Positions 14,755-25,275 of a stretch of DNA of 64,000 nucleotides are shown piece after piece. The stretch covers positions 62,001 through 126,000 of the forward strand of contig CAJTJC010000002.1 of NCBI GenBank assembly GCA_910576655.1. Reading direction: 5' to 3'. A program made the position numbers and the translations under genes. Source of the stretch: an uncultured Christensenella sp. Lineage in GTDB: Bacteria; Bacillota; Clostridia; Christensenellales; Borkfalkiaceae. Position 1 is the stretch's first letter; each line of letters opens with the position of its first letter. Under the pieces are notes generated by a model. The model was not told the origin of the DNA. It saw only the letters and a list, made by a program, of their open reading frames with translations, and ran no database searches.

Positions 14755-16248
14755 ATGTTATCTAAAATTACTAGCTTTGCGCTCGACGGGCTTGACGGCG
14801 TTCCCGTAGAGGTGGAAACGGACATCAACAAGGGTATGGTTTCATACGACTTGGTCGGGCTGCCCGACGCTGCCGTAAAGGAAAGCAAAGAGCGCGTGCG
14901 CTCGGCAATCAAGAACAGCGGTTTCGTCTTTCCCGTAAATAAAATAACGGTAAATCTTGCGCCCGCCGATTTAAAAAAGGCGGGCTCGCATTACGATTTG
15001 CCGCTTGCGGTAAGCATACTCGTCGCAAGCGACCAGCTTGCCGCAACCGACTTCGTGCTTTTGGGCGAGCTTGCGCTTGACGGCGCGCTTCGTCCCGTCA
15101 AGGGTATGCTTCCGCTGCTTATATCGGCGCGGGACAGGGGCTGCAAAAAGTTTATAATACCCGCGGACAACGCAAGCGAAGCGGGATATATTTCGGGCGT
15201 TACGGTTTACGCGTTGCCGTCGTTGAAGGCGGTTACAGAGCTTATTTCCGGCGTTAAGGAGTTCGAGCCGGTTGTGTTAAAGCGCTATATCGCAAAGCGC
15301 GCTTACGGCAGCGATATGTCGCTGGTGCGGGGGCAGAGGGTCGCAAAGAGGGCACTTGAAATAGCCGTTGCGGGCGGGCACAATATTCTGCTTGCGGGGT
15401 CTCCCGGTTCGGGCAAGACTATGCTTGCGCGGTGCGTTCCGACGATTATGCCCGACATGACCTTCGAGGAAGCGCTCGAGGTCACTAAAATTCATTCGGT
15501 TGCGGGCGAGGTCGGAGGCGACGGCATAGTCGCGCAGCGACCGTTCAGAACGCCGCATCACACCGCCTCCACGGTATCGCTTTGCGGCGGCGGAAGCGGG
15601 CACGTATCCCCCGGCGAAATATCCAAGGCGCACAAGGGCGTGCTGTATCTCGACGAGCTGCCCGAATATAGCCGCGCCACTCTCGAAGCGCTGCGTCAGC
15701 CGCTCGAGGACAGGGTAATCACCGTCACGCGCGCGGCGGGGGCGGTAGCTTTCCCCGCTGATTTTATTCTTTGCGCAAGCATGAACCCGTGTCCGTGCGG
15801 AAACTACGGGTCGGCATATCTCGAATGTACCTGCACTCCGTCGCAGATACAGAGATACAGAAGCAGGGTATCTGGCCCGCTGCTCGACAGGATAGATTTG
15901 CAGGTCGAGGTGGACGGCGTTAAATACGACGAGCTTTCGTCCGACGGCGCGGAGGAGTGCAGCGCGGCAGTCAAAGAGAGGGTCGAGCGCGCAAGGGAAA
16001 TTCAGCGTAAACGCTGCGGCTCGGTCAACGCGCTTATGGACGAAAGGCAGATTAAAAGGTATTGTCGCCTTTCCGCCGAGTGCGAGGCGATACTTAAAAC
16101 GGCTTTTGAAAGTCTGCGTCTTTCGGCGCGCGCCCGCTCGCGCATAATAAAGGTCGCGCGCACCGTTGCGGATTTGGGCGGGTGCGAAAATATTGCGCCC
16201 GAGCATATACTCGAGGCGGTGTCTTACAGGGCAATGGATACGAAATGA
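14755..16248 (+). CDS. comM: ComM/YifB family AAA+ ATPase (Mg-chelatase-like)
   Basis: 497 aa, usual length. N-terminal Lon-protease-like fold (residues 1-170), P-loop GSPGSGKTMLAR (~217), Walker B VLYLDELPEYSR (~297), and a C-terminal Mg-chelatase-type domain containing the four Cys of CASMNPCPCGNYG...C. In naturally competent bacteria ComM is a branch-migration helicase for integrating donor DNA. It is followed in ATGA overlap by dprA, supporting a recombination role. Confidence 0.93.
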   Translation: MLSKITSFALDGLDGVPVEVETDINKGMVSYDLVGLPDAAVKESKERVRSAIKNSGFVFPVNKITVNLAPADLKKAGSHYDLPLAVSILVASDQLAATDFVLLGELALDGALRPVKGMLPLLISARDRGCKKFIIPADNASEAGYISGVTVYALPSLKAVTELISGVKEFEPVVLKRYIAKRAYGSDMSLVRGQRVAKRALEIAVAGGHNILLAGSPGSGKTMLARCVPTIMPDMTFEEALEVTKIHSVAGEVGGDGIVAQRPFRTPHHTASTVSLCGGGSGHVSPGEISKAHKGVLYLDELPEYSRATLEALRQPLEDRVITVTRAAGAVAFPADFILCASMNPCPCGNYGSAYLECTCTPSQIQRYRSRVSGPLLDRIDLQVEVDGVKYDELSSDGAEECSAAVKERVERAREIQRKRCGSVNALMDERQIKRYCRLSAECEAILKTAFESLRLSARARSRIIKVARTVADLGGCENIAPEHILEAVSYRAMDTK

Positions 16249-17300
16249 GTTATACGCATACGGAAGAAAACCTTATTATCCTTTCGGCGATAGAGGAAAC
16301 GGACGCCCGAATGCTGTCGCGCGCCGTTTGTGAAAAAACCGAGGATAAACTCGATTTTCTGATTAAAACGCTTCCGCGGGGCGTATATAATATTGTAAAG
16401 CAAAAATTTTACGATAAGCATTTCCGCGCTCTGGTTCTGGAAAATCTTCAATCAAAGGGTATAGACTGTGTAACGTATTATTCGCCGTCGTATCCCGAGG
16501 CGTTGAAGCATATAGACCAACCGCCTGCAGTTCTCTATTGCAAGGGGAATTGCGGACTTTTAAAGGGTCCGTGTTTTTCGGTGGTCGGGTCAAGGACTAC
16601 CCGTGTGCCGGAGCTTGCCGCGTGCAGAAAGATAAGCGCCGAGCTTACGGAAGCGTTTGCAGTGGTCACCGGTATGGCTCAGGGCGCGGACGCCGCCGCG
16701 GCGGTGGGAGCGCTTGAATCGGGTAAAATTATTTCGGTGCTTGCAAACGGATTCGATTATTTTTATCCCGCATGCAACCGCGGACTAATCTGCTCGGTTG
16801 CGGAAAAGGGCTTGCTCGTCAGCGAATACCCGCCGCATATCCCGCCTTCAAAATACAATTTCCCGTGGCGCAACCGCATTATTGCGGGGCTGTCGCGCGG
16901 CACGCTGGTTGTTTCCGCAGCCCAGAAAAGCGGCGCGCTTATCACCGCGGATTACGCGCTCGACTACGGCAGAGAGGTGTTCGCCTTTCCGTACGGCGTC
17001 GGCGTGGCTTCGGGCGCGGGCTGCAATAAGCTTATAAAAGAAGGCGCGCACCTTACCGATAATATACTTGACATTTTCGAAGTTTTTGGGTTAGACTTAA
17101 AAAAGCCGAAAAATACCGTTACGCTTACCGAAGAGGAAAAAGCGGTGCTCGGGCAGATTAAGGTTTTAGGCGAAGCTTTTCTGCCCGTAATAGCGGAAAA
17201 TCTTAACACGTTTACTTATAAATTATTGCCCGTCGTGGCTATGCTCGAAATCAAGGGATTGATAGTAAAGCTGGGCGGGAACAGATATTGCGCACTATAA
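16245..17300 (+). CDS. dprA: DNA processing protein DprA (Smf)
   Basis: About 351 aa from the ATG at 16245, which overlaps the comM stop as ATGA. A longer frame extends upstream into comM but lacks reason to be used. Rossmann-like DprA domain: VVGSRTTR, GMAQGADAAAAVGALES, GFDYFYPACN, SEYPPHIPP and FPWRNRIIAGLSRGTLVVSA. It loads RecA on incoming single-stranded DNA. The C-terminal winged-helix-like part ends LGGNRYCAL. Confidence 0.95.
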   Translation: MSYTHTEENLIILSAIEETDARMLSRAVCEKTEDKLDFLIKTLPRGVYNIVKQKFYDKHFRALVLENLQSKGIDCVTYYSPSYPEALKHIDQPPAVLYCKGNCGLLKGPCFSVVGSRTTRVPELAACRKISAELTEAFAVVTGMAQGADAAAAVGALESGKIISVLANGFDYFYPACNRGLICSVAEKGLLVSEYPPHIPPSKYNFPWRNRIIAGLSRGTLVVSAAQKSGALITADYALDYGREVFAFPYGVGVASGAGCNKLIKEGAHLTDNILDIFEVFGLDLKKPKNTVTLTEEEKAVLGQIKVLGEAFLPVIAENLNTFTYKLLPVVAMLEIKGLIVKLGGNRYCAL

Positions 17301-17315
17301 TCAAAGGAAAGAGTT

Positions 17316-19619
17316 ATGGATTTAATTATCGTTGAGTCGCCCTCGAAGGCGAAGACAATTTCAAAGTATTTAAAGGGCAAGTTCAAGGTCGACGCCTCGG
17401 GCGGGCACGTCCGCGATTTGCCCGAAAAGACGTTGGGCGTAAAGATAACCGCCAACTTCGAGCCGAAGTATGAAATTACGCCGAGTAAAAAAGAGGTTAT
17501 AAAACGCCTTACCGCCGAAGCCAAGAAGGCGGGTAAGGTCTATCTTGCAACCGACCCCGACCGTGAGGGCGAGGCGATTAGCTGGCATTTGCAGACGGTG
17601 CTCGGGCTTGACGAGAACGGCGAAAACAGGATAGAGTTCAACGAAATTTCGCCCGCGGCGGTGCAGAACGCGCTGACCCGTCCGCGCAAAATAAATTACA
17701 ACCTCGTCGACGCGCAGCAGGCGCGCAGAGTGCTTGACAGGCTTGTGGGCTACAAGCTTTCGCCGCTTTTAAACAACCGCATACAGAGCGGGCTTTCGGC
17801 GGGCAGAGTTCAATCCGTCGCGCTCAGATTAATAGTGGACAGAGAGCGCGAAATTCAGGCTTTCGTGCCCGACGAGTACTGGACGTTTTCTGCAATGTTG
17901 CAGGACAGACAGACAAAGTATCAGCCGTTCAAGGCAACTTATCAGCTTAAAAAGAACGGCGAGAGCATAGGTAAAGAGCTTGCCGAGCAGGTCGAAGAAA
18001 AGGTAAAGAACGGCACCTTCAAGGTCACAAAGGTAAAAAAGGGCGTAACCAAACAGCACGCCCCCGCGCCGTTTACAACCTCGTCGCTTCAACAGGACGC
18101 TTCGAATAAGTTTTCGATGACCTCGCCCGAGATTATGCTCGTCGCGCAGCATCTGTACGAGGGTATGGACGTAGGCGGCGACCATATCGCGCTTATAACC
18201 TATATCAGAACGGACTCGGTTCGTGTTTCCAAGGAGGCGCAGGACAACGCGCTTGCGTTCATAACGCAGGAATACGGCGCGGAATACGTGCCCGCGAAGC
18301 CCAACCATTACGCTACCAAAAAGGGCGCGCAGGACGCGCACGAGGCTATAAGACCCATTAATCTTGCGGTCACGCCCGCAAGCGTAAAGGGGGCGCTCGA
18401 TAAAAAACACTACAACGTATACAAGCTTATTTACGACAGGTTCGTCGCTTCGCAGATGGCGGAGGCTCAGTACAACACCATGCAGATTGAGTGCGAGTCG
18501 GCGGGCTATACCTTCAAGGCAAGCGGCAAGGCAATGCTGTTCGCAGGATATACCGCCGCCTATCAGGAGGTTGTAAAGGACGAGGAGGAAGACGTTTCGG
18601 CGCTGTTCCCGCCCGTTGAGGAGGGCGACGAGCTCAACCTCAATTCGCTTATTAAAGAACAGAAGTTTACCCGTCCCCCGCTTAGATATACCGACGCGTC
18701 GCTCGTCAAGGTAATGGAGGAAAAGGGAATAGGCAGACCGTCCACCTACGCTTCGATTATTTCGGTGCTGACGAAGCGCCGCTACGTAGAAAAGGACGGC
18801 AAATATATGGTGCCTACCGAGGTCGCGTATAAAATTACCGACATGCTTTTAAAGTATTTCACGGACATTATGGACGTCGGATTTACCGCCCGCATGGAGG
18901 ACGATTTGGATAAAATCGAGGACGGCGGCTGCGACTGGCACAAGATAATAGCGGAATTTTATCCCTCGTTCGCAGAGAAGCTGAAAACGGCTTCGACCGA
19001 CGGCGACGAAATGACCGACGTGCTTTGCGAGAAGTGCGGAAGCCCCATGATACGCAGGATAGGCAAATACGGCAAGTATCTCGCCTGCTCCAACTATCCC
19101 GCCTGCTCGAACATAGTCAGCGAGGCGGAGGTGGAAATTTCCGAGGTTCGCTGCCCCAAGTGCGGCGCGAATATGATTGTCAAAAGCGGCAAATTCGGCA
19201 AGTTCCTTGCCTGCCCCAATTATCCCGAATGTTCCTCTATATTGCCCGTCGACGCCAAGATAACCGAGGAAAAATGCCTCGATTGCGGCGGGGCAATGCT
19301 GCTTAAAAAGGGTAAGTACGGCGAGTTTTTAGAGTGCCTTAAATGCGGCGCAAAGCGTCCGCTGGGCGGAGAGAAAAACGAAAAGACCGAGGGCGTCTGC
19401 CCCGAGTGCGGAAAGCCCATGCGCCGCATGCGCTCGAAAACGGGCAAGATATATTACGGCTGTACGAGCTATCCCGAGTGTAAATTTTTAAGCTGGGACG
19501 CGCCTACTGGCGGCAAGTGTCCCGAGTGCGGAAAGTACCTCGTAAAGCGTAACGACAAAATCCGTTGCTCCAACAAAGACTGTAATCATACGGAAGAGTT
19601 GCCCGCAGATGAAAGTTAA
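17316..19619 (+). CDS. topA: DNA topoisomerase I
   Basis: 767 aa. TOPRIM domain at the N-terminus (IVESPSKAKTISKYL; DPDREGEAISWHL), active-site Tyr in TYIRTDSVRVS (~294), and a C-terminal tail of five Cys4 zinc modules (CEKCG...CSNYPAC, CPKCG...CPNYPEC, CLDCG...CLKCG, CPECG...CTSYPEC, CPECG...CSNKDC). Relaxes negative supercoils. Its 3' end overlaps trmFO by 11 bases. Confidence 0.97.
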   Translation: MDLIIVESPSKAKTISKYLKGKFKVDASGGHVRDLPEKTLGVKITANFEPKYEITPSKKEVIKRLTAEAKKAGKVYLATDPDREGEAISWHLQTVLGLDENGENRIEFNEISPAAVQNALTRPRKINYNLVDAQQARRVLDRLVGYKLSPLLNNRIQSGLSAGRVQSVALRLIVDREREIQAFVPDEYWTFSAMLQDRQTKYQPFKATYQLKKNGESIGKELAEQVEEKVKNGTFKVTKVKKGVTKQHAPAPFTTSSLQQDASNKFSMTSPEIMLVAQHLYEGMDVGGDHIALITYIRTDSVRVSKEAQDNALAFITQEYGAEYVPAKPNHYATKKGAQDAHEAIRPINLAVTPASVKGALDKKHYNVYKLIYDRFVASQMAEAQYNTMQIECESAGYTFKASGKAMLFAGYTAAYQEVVKDEEEDVSALFPPVEEGDELNLNSLIKEQKFTRPPLRYTDASLVKVMEEKGIGRPSTYASIISVLTKRRYVEKDGKYMVPTEVAYKITDMLLKYFTDIMDVGFTARMEDDLDKIEDGGCDWHKIIAEFYPSFAEKLKTASTDGDEMTDVLCEKCGSPMIRRIGKYGKYLACSNYPACSNIVSEAEVEISEVRCPKCGANMIVKSGKFGKFLACPNYPECSSILPVDAKITEEKCLDCGGAMLLKKGKYGEFLECLKCGAKRPLGGEKNEKTEGVCPECGKPMRRMRSKTGKIYYGCTSYPECKFLSWDAPTGGKCPECGKYLVKRNDKIRCSNKDCNHTEELPADES

Positions 19620-20910
19620 AATAATAGGCGCGGGGCTTGCGGGGTGCGAGGCGGCGTATACTCTTGCGCAGCGCGGCGTGGAGGTAGAGCTGTACGACAT
19701 AAAGCCCAAATCGTTTACGCCCGCCCATTCCGACGAAAACTTCGGCGAGTTGGTCTGTTCCAACTCGCTTAAAAGCAACGACGTTTACGGCAACGCCTGC
19801 GGACTTTTAAAAGAGGAAATGCGCATTTTAGGCTCGCTGACTATGGCTGCGGCGGAAGCTGCGCGCGTGCCTGCGGGCGGCGCGCTGGCGGTCGAAAGAA
19901 AGGCTTTCGCGGCATATATCACCGAGGCAATTAAAAACGATTCAAACGTAAAGGTAATCTGCGAAGAGGTCACCGCCGTCCCCGACGGCTGGTCTGTCGT
20001 CGCGACGGGGCCGCTTACCACGGACGCGCTGTCGCAAAATATTCAGGGGATATGCGGCGGCGGACTGCATTTTTACGACGCCTCAGCCCCCATAATTTCA
20101 CGAGACAGTATCGATTTCGGTAAGTGCTTTTACGGCGACCGATACGGCAAGGGCGGCGACGATTACGTAAACTGTCCGCTTAACAAAGAGGAATACGAGC
20201 GGTTCGTTGCCGAGCTTGTTTCGGCGGAAAGAGTAATATTGCACGACTTCGAAAAGCGCGAAATATTCGAGGGCTGTATGCCCGTAGAGGTGCTTGCCTC
20301 GCGCGGGGTCGACAGCCTGCGCTTTGCTATGTTAAAGCCCGTCGGACTTACCGACGCGGACGGCAATAAGTTTTACGCCGTGTTGCAGCTAAGGAAGGAA
20401 AACGCCTCTGGCACGGCATACAATCTCGTCGGGTTTCAGACCAATTTAAAGTGGGGCGAACAGAAGAGGGTTTTCTCTATGATACCCGCGCTTGCAAACG
20501 CAGAGTTTTTGCGGTACGGCGTTATGCACCGCAACACCTTTATAAATTCGCCTACCTGTCTTAACGCGGATTTCTCGTTGAAGAGTAACGGCAAGGTTTT
20601 CTTTGCGGGACAGATTACGGGGGTAGAGGGGTACGTTGAATCGGCTGCAAGCGGAATTTTGGCGGCGCTCAACCTGTACGAAAAGCTTAACGGGCGCACG
20701 CCGAACATATTGGACGATACCTGCGTTTTAGGCGCGTTGTCGGCGCATATTGCGGGGGCAACGGAAAATTTTCAGCCAATGAACGCCAATTTCGGAATAC
20801 TGCGCCCCGCGGAAAAACGCATACGCGACAAAAAGCAACGCTACGCATATTTAGCCGAACGAGCTTTGCAAACGGTAAAGCAATATAAGGAAAACCTGCA
20901 AACAATATGA
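19609..20910 (+). CDS. trmFO: Methylenetetrahydrofolate-tRNA-(uracil54-C5)-methyltransferase TrmFO
   Basis: 433 aa. FAD-binding [19 protein letters not shown] at the N-terminus, family motifs [20 protein letters not shown] and [14 protein letters not shown], and a C-terminal [19 protein letters not shown]. It forms m5U54 (T-loop thymine) in tRNA with folate as methyl donor. The order topA-trmFO-hslV-hslU matches other Firmicutes, but the usual xerC between trmFO and hslV is missing. Confidence 0.96.
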   Translation: MKVKIIGAGLAGCEAAYTLAQRGVEVELYDIKPKSFTPAHSDENFGELVCSNSLKSNDVYGNACGLLKEEMRILGSLTMAAAEAARVPAGGALAVERKAFAAYITEAIKNDSNVKVICEEVTAVPDGWSVVATGPLTTDALSQNIQGICGGGLHFYDASAPIISRDSIDFGKCFYGDRYGKGGDDYVNCPLNKEEYERFVAELVSAERVILHDFEKREIFEGCMPVEVLASRGVDSLRFAMLKPVGLTDADGNKFYAVLQLRKENASGTAYNLVGFQTNLKWGEQKRVFSMIPALANAEFLRYGVMHRNTFINSPTCLNADFSLKSNGKVFFAGQITGVEGYVESAASGILAALNLYEKLNGRTPNILDDTCVLGALSAHIAGATENFQPMNANFGILRPAEKRIRDKKQRYAYLAERALQTVKQYKENLQTI

Positions 20911-20977
20911 TAATGTTTCAACGCGCGCAAATAAGTTTAAATTAAAGTATAAGACATTTTTTAAAGAGGATTTTATA

Positions 20978-21514
20978 ATGACGGAATTTCACGCAACTAC
21001 TATATGCGGAGTAAAGAAGAACGGCAAAACCGCAATCGCGGGCGACGGTCAGGTGACCATGGGCGAGTCCGTTATTTTCAAAAACAGCGCCACCAAGGTG
21101 AGAAGAATATACGGCGGCAAGGTCATTCTCGGCTTTGCGGGCTCGGTTTCGGACGCGTTTTCGTTGAGCGAGAAATTCGAGGGTATGCTCAATAAATTTT
21201 CGGGCAACCTCATGCGTTCTGCGGTAGAGCTTGCCGAGCTCTGGCGTTCGGATAAAGCGGTAAGAAAGCTTGAAGCTTTAATGATAGTCGCAGATAAGGA
21301 CACGCTTTTAATCGTGTCGGGTACGGGCGAGGTTATCGAGCCCGACGACGATATCGCGGCGATAGGCAGCGGCGGCAACTACGCTTTGGCGGCTGCGCGC
21401 GCGCTGTATCAGAACACCGACTACACTGCCGAAGAGATAGCGCAAAAGTCGCTTAAAATTGCAAGCGAGATTTGCGTATATACCAACGACAATATCAAAG
21501 TGGAGGTGATATAA
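20978..21514 (+). CDS. hslV: ATP-dependent protease peptidase subunit HslV (ClpQ)
   Basis: 178 aa. Begins [12 protein letters not shown]: the TTI of the proteasome-like beta fold is preceded by a five-residue extension after Met1. The related Bacillus ClpQ/CodW has Ser2 at the mature N-terminus; here the matching residue is Thr2, so Thr2 or Thr7 could be the nucleophile. Conserved [33 protein letters not shown] before the ATG. Its stop overlaps hslU as TAATG. Confidence 0.95.
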   Translation: MTEFHATTICGVKKNGKTAIAGDGQVTMGESVIFKNSATKVRRIYGGKVILGFAGSVSDAFSLSEKFEGMLNKFSGNLMRSAVELAELWRSDKAVRKLEALMIVADKDTLLIVSGTGEVIEPDDDIAAIGSGGNYALAAARALYQNTDYTAEEIAQKSLKIASEICVYTNDNIKVEVI

Positions 21515-22824
21515 TGGATTACACGCCTAAGCAAACCGTTCACGAACTGAATAAATACATCATAGGTCAGGCGGAGGCTAAAAAGGCGGTTGCCATAGCC
21601 CTTCGCAACCGTTACAGAAGAAGCAGACTTTCGCCCGAATTGCAGGACGAAATAACCCCCAAAAACATTATTATGAAAGGGCCTACGGGCGTGGGTAAAA
21701 CCGAAATCGCAAGGCGGCTTGCAAAGCTTGTCAAAGCCCCCTTTTTAAAGGTAGAGGCTACGAAATATACCGAGGTCGGCTACGTCGGCAGGGACGTCGA
21801 GTCGATGGTCCGCGATTTGGCTGAGTGCGCTATACGCCTCGTCAAAGAGGAAAAGACCGCCGAGGTCAGCTACCGCGCCGCGGCTACCGCCGAGCGCAGA
21901 ATTGCAAAGGCGCTTGCCGAAATGAAAAAGGACGAACGCGGCGAGATGTCCAAAGAGATATTCGAGCAGAATCTCGTTGACGACATCCACGCCGGCAAGT
22001 ATGACAATACCGTAATAGAAATCGAGGTCGAGGACGTACCCCGTCCGTTAGAGCTTTCGCCGGGCAGCGGTGCGGCTATTGATTTGGGCTCGATTTTCAG
22101 CGGTATGGGAATGCACAAAAAAAAGAAGCGCAAAATCTCCGTATTCGAGGCGAAGAACCTCATTATGTCGGAAGAGGCGGATAAGCTTATCGATAACGAC
22201 GCCGTCAACGCCGAGGCAATCCGCCGCGCGGAAAACGACGGAATTATATTTATCGACGAAATAGATAAAATCGCAGGCAAGGGCAATCAGGGTGCGGACG
22301 TCTCGCGCGAGGGCGTTCAGCGCGACATATTGCCTATCGTAGAGGGCTGCACGGTAATGACGAAGTACGGACCCGTAAAGACCGATTACATTCTTTTTAT
22401 CGCGGCGGGCGCGTTCCACGTTTCCAAGGTAGAGGATTTAATTCCCGAACTTCAAGGCAGATTCCCTATACAGGTAGAGCTGCAAAGCCTTACCAAGGAC
22501 GACTTTATCAACATTTTGACGCAGCCGCAGAACGCCATTACCTCGCAGTACGCCGCGCTGCTTGCGGTCGACAATATCGATTTGCATTTTAACGCGGACG
22601 CGATTGAAAAGATTGCGGAAATAGCCGAGGACATCAACTCCACGAGCGAGGACATAGGCGCGCGCCGACTGCACACCGTTATGGAGCATCTTTTAGAGGA
22701 TATTTCCTATAACGCTGGCGGCAACGACTATCCCGTTATTCCCGTAAATATCGACGCGAAGTACGTCGAAGAGCATCTTGAAAATATCGTCAAAAACAGA
22801 GACTTGAAGAGGTACGTTCTGTAA
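21514..22824 (+). CDS. hslU: HslU (ClpY) AAA+ unfoldase
   Basis: 436 aa from the ATG at 21514, which has GGAGGTG 5 bases upstream; a longer in-frame extension into hslV is rejected. TPKQTVHELNKYIIGQAEAK, P-loop GPTGVGKTE (~55), I-domain around 130-215, Walker B IIFIDEIDKIA (~244), and C-terminal RRLHTVMEHLLEDISY. Partner of HslV. codY, which follows in Bacillus, is absent. Confidence 0.96.
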   Translation: MDYTPKQTVHELNKYIIGQAEAKKAVAIALRNRYRRSRLSPELQDEITPKNIIMKGPTGVGKTEIARRLAKLVKAPFLKVEATKYTEVGYVGRDVESMVRDLAECAIRLVKEEKTAEVSYRAAATAERRIAKALAEMKKDERGEMSKEIFEQNLVDDIHAGKYDNTVIEIEVEDVPRPLELSPGSGAAIDLGSIFSGMGMHKKKKRKISVFEAKNLIMSEEADKLIDNDAVNAEAIRRAENDGIIFIDEIDKIAGKGNQGADVSREGVQRDILPIVEGCTVMTKYGPVKTDYILFIAAGAFHVSKVEDLIPELQGRFPIQVELQSLTKDDFINILTQPQNAITSQYAALLAVDNIDLHFNADAIEKIAEIAEDINSTSEDIGARRLHTVMEHLLEDISYNAGGNDYPVIPVNIDAKYVEEHLENIVKNRDLKRYVL

Positions 22825-22835
22825 AGGAGGCGAGT

Positions 22836-24008
22836 ATGAAATGGGTTTTTGCCGCGTTCGGAATAATAGCGTTTTTTGTGATAGTCGGATATGCAATCAG
22901 CGTAGCAAAACGTAAAAGTAACGTCACAAGCAAAACCGAAAAGCCGAACGGCGGAATAATGATAGAAACCGATAAAAAGCTTTTAATGGCGGCGTATGAC
23001 GGCGACGCCGAGGCTCAGTTCAAGTTTGCCAAGGCTTGCAAATTCAAGGATAGCGGCAAGTATATATACTGGCTGGAAAAGGCTGCCGAACAGGGACACG
23101 AAGAAGCTATACGCACGCTTGCGGAAGAATACGACCACGGCAACAAAGTCACCGAACCTCCCATAAAAAAAGACAAAAAGAAAGCCGTTGAATATTTTAC
23201 GCGGCTTGCCGAAAAGGGCGACGCCGAAGCAATGAAAAGCATATCGCTTATTTATTTCGTCGAGTACAAGGACGAGGACAAGGCGCGCGAATGGACGGAA
23301 AAAGCCGCGAACGCAGGCGATATAGAAAGTATGATAGAGCTTGGCGACAATTACCGTCTGCTTGCCGACGTCGAAGATTTCGACAAAGCCGAGTACTGGT
23401 ACAAAAAGGCTGCGGATGCGGGCAGCGGCGAAGCAATGAAGGGGCTGGGCGACCTGTATTGTTACGACGAAAAACGGTTCGATTATTTTAAAGCGGAAAG
23501 CTGGTATAAGAAAGCCGTTGCTGTCGGCGACTATTTCGGTTACGTACGGCTCGGCGATATGTGCAAGGAAGGCAAAGGCTGCGCAAAGGACGCAGGTGCG
23601 GCGTTCGAATATTATAAAAAAGCCGCCGACAACGGCGACGTATACGGCAAAATAAAGATGGCCGAGGCATTCCTTGGCGGCGAAGGCGTCGGCAGGGACA
23701 AGCCGAAGGCGATAGAAATTTTAAATGCGGCAACCAAAGAGAGCAGCCTTGCCGTATACAGACTCGGACTCTGTTACTTCCAAGGCGACGGAGTGGAAAA
23801 GGATTACAAACAAGCTTTTAAGCTTTTCACCGAATGTCACGAGTTCGATGACGACGCGGCGTACAGGTTGGGTGAATGTTATTACAACGGCTACGGTGTG
23901 AAAGCCGATAAGGAAAAGGCGAAAGAGTACTGGCGCAAGTCGGCAAAGTTCGGCAATGAGGACGCGGCGGAATGTCTTAAACTTTATTTCGGCGAAAAGA
24001 TTGAATGA
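22836..24008 (+). CDS. Membrane-anchored Sel1-repeat (TPR-like) protein
   Basis: 390 aa. N-terminal transmembrane helix (residues 2-24), then ~8-9 Sel1-like repeats of about 36 aa (AxxGDAEAxxxLGxxYxxG), e.g. GDAEAMKSISLIY, GSGEAMKGLGDLY, GEGVGRDKPKAIEILNAA, CYYNGYGVKADKEKAKEYW. Such solenoids are protein-protein adaptors; the partner is unknown. RBS AAAGGAGG. It lies between hslU and hisS, 11 bases after hslU, so it is probably cotranscribed. Confidence 0.85.
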   Translation: MKWVFAAFGIIAFFVIVGYAISVAKRKSNVTSKTEKPNGGIMIETDKKLLMAAYDGDAEAQFKFAKACKFKDSGKYIYWLEKAAEQGHEEAIRTLAEEYDHGNKVTEPPIKKDKKKAVEYFTRLAEKGDAEAMKSISLIYFVEYKDEDKAREWTEKAANAGDIESMIELGDNYRLLADVEDFDKAEYWYKKAADAGSGEAMKGLGDLYCYDEKRFDYFKAESWYKKAVAVGDYFGYVRLGDMCKEGKGCAKDAGAAFEYYKKAADNGDVYGKIKMAEAFLGGEGVGRDKPKAIEILNAATKESSLAVYRLGLCYFQGDGVEKDYKQAFKLFTECHEFDDDAAYRLGECYYNGYGVKADKEKAKEYWRKSAKFGNEDAAECLKLYFGEKIE

Positions 24009-24015
24009 GGATTTT

Positions 24016-25275
24016 ATGATAAACATTGCAAAGGGAATGAAGGACGTGCTGCCTTCGCAGTCGCATAAGTGGCAGTACGTTGAAGAGACGGCGAGAGAGG
24101 TTGCGCACGACTTCGGGTTCAAGGAAATAAGAACGCCCGTGTTGGAGCATACCGAGCTTTTCCTTCGCGGCGTGGGCGATACCACCGACATAGTCAATAA
24201 GGAAATGTATACCTTTACGGATAAGGGCAACCGTTCGGTTACCCTGAAGCCCGAGGGAACGGCGGGCGTTGCTCGCTCGTTTGTGGAAAACGCAATGTCG
24301 AACGACGGACTTCCCGCAAAGATGTATTACTTCTCGCCGGCGTTCCGCTACGAGCGGCCGCAGGCGGGCAGGCTGAGAGAACACCACCAGTTCGGCGTAG
24401 AGCTTTACGGTTCTAAGGAGCCGCAGGCGGACGCCGAGGTCATAACCCTCGTCGACGTATTTTATAAAAGACTGGGTCTTAAAAACGTAAAGCTGCAGCT
24501 CAATTCTATAGGCTGCGCCGAGTGCAGAAAGGCTTATGCGCAAGCGTTGAAAGAATATTTCAGACCTCACCTTGCGGATATGTGCGCAGACTGCAATTCA
24601 AGGTTCGAAAAGAATCCTATGCGTATGCTCGACTGCAAGGAAGAGCGCTGCAAAAAGCTTACGGCGGGCGCCCCGAAAATATCGGATTACCTATGCGACG
24701 ACTGCCGCGCACACTTTAACGAGGTGTGCTCGCTGCTTGAAGCAAGCGGGGTTGAGTTCGAGGTAAATCCGTCGGTAGTGCGCGGACTGGACTATTACGG
24801 CAGAACGGTCTTCGAGTTCGTTTCTAACGCCGCGGGTGCGCAGGGCACGGTATGCGGCGGAGGCAGGTACGATACGCTGCTTGAACAGATTGGCGAAAAG
24901 CCCGTTCCCGCAGTCGGGTTCGGCGGCGGCATAGAAAGGCTGCTTATGGTCATGGAAGCGGAGGGGGTTAATATCCCCGAAAGTAAAAAGCCCCGCATAT
25001 ACGTCGCGGGTATGGACGAAAGCTCGCGTAAATTTGCGTTCGTGCTCGTAAACAGGCTGAGAAAATGCGGAATAAGCGCGGAATGCGACCTGATGGAGCG
25101 TTCGGTAAAAGCGCAATTCAAGTACGCGGACAAGTTGGGCGCGGAATATGTCGCGGTTATCGGCGGAAACGAGCTTGAAAGCGGCGCAGTGAATTTAAAG
25201 AAAATGTCGGACGGCACGCAGTGCGCGGTTAAATTCGACGATATAATCACATACTTAAAAAAGGAGAAAAAATAA
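24016..25275 (+). CDS. hisS: Histidyl-tRNA synthetase
   Basis: 419 aa. Start ATG 24016 after GAGG gives MINIAKGMKDVLPSQSHKW; an upstream in-frame extension into the previous gene is rejected. Class II motifs: motif 2 FRYERPQAGRLREHHQFGVE, histidine-specific GLDYYGRTVFEF, motif 3 GFGGGIERLLM. C-terminal anticodon-binding domain from ~325. No T-box is present; the gene is fed by the upstream operon. Stop overlaps trxA (TAATG). Confidence 0.96.
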   Translation: MINIAKGMKDVLPSQSHKWQYVEETAREVAHDFGFKEIRTPVLEHTELFLRGVGDTTDIVNKEMYTFTDKGNRSVTLKPEGTAGVARSFVENAMSNDGLPAKMYYFSPAFRYERPQAGRLREHHQFGVELYGSKEPQADAEVITLVDVFYKRLGLKNVKLQLNSIGCAECRKAYAQALKEYFRPHLADMCADCNSRFEKNPMRMLDCKEERCKKLTAGAPKISDYLCDDCRAHFNEVCSLLEASGVEFEVNPSVVRGLDYYGRTVFEFVSNAAGAQGTVCGGGRYDTLLEQIGEKPVPAVGFGGGIERLLMVMEAEGVNIPESKKPRIYVAGMDESSRKFAFVLVNRLRKCGISAECDLMERSVKAQFKYADKLGAEYVAVIGGNELESGAVNLKKMSDGTQCAVKFDDIITYLKKEKK

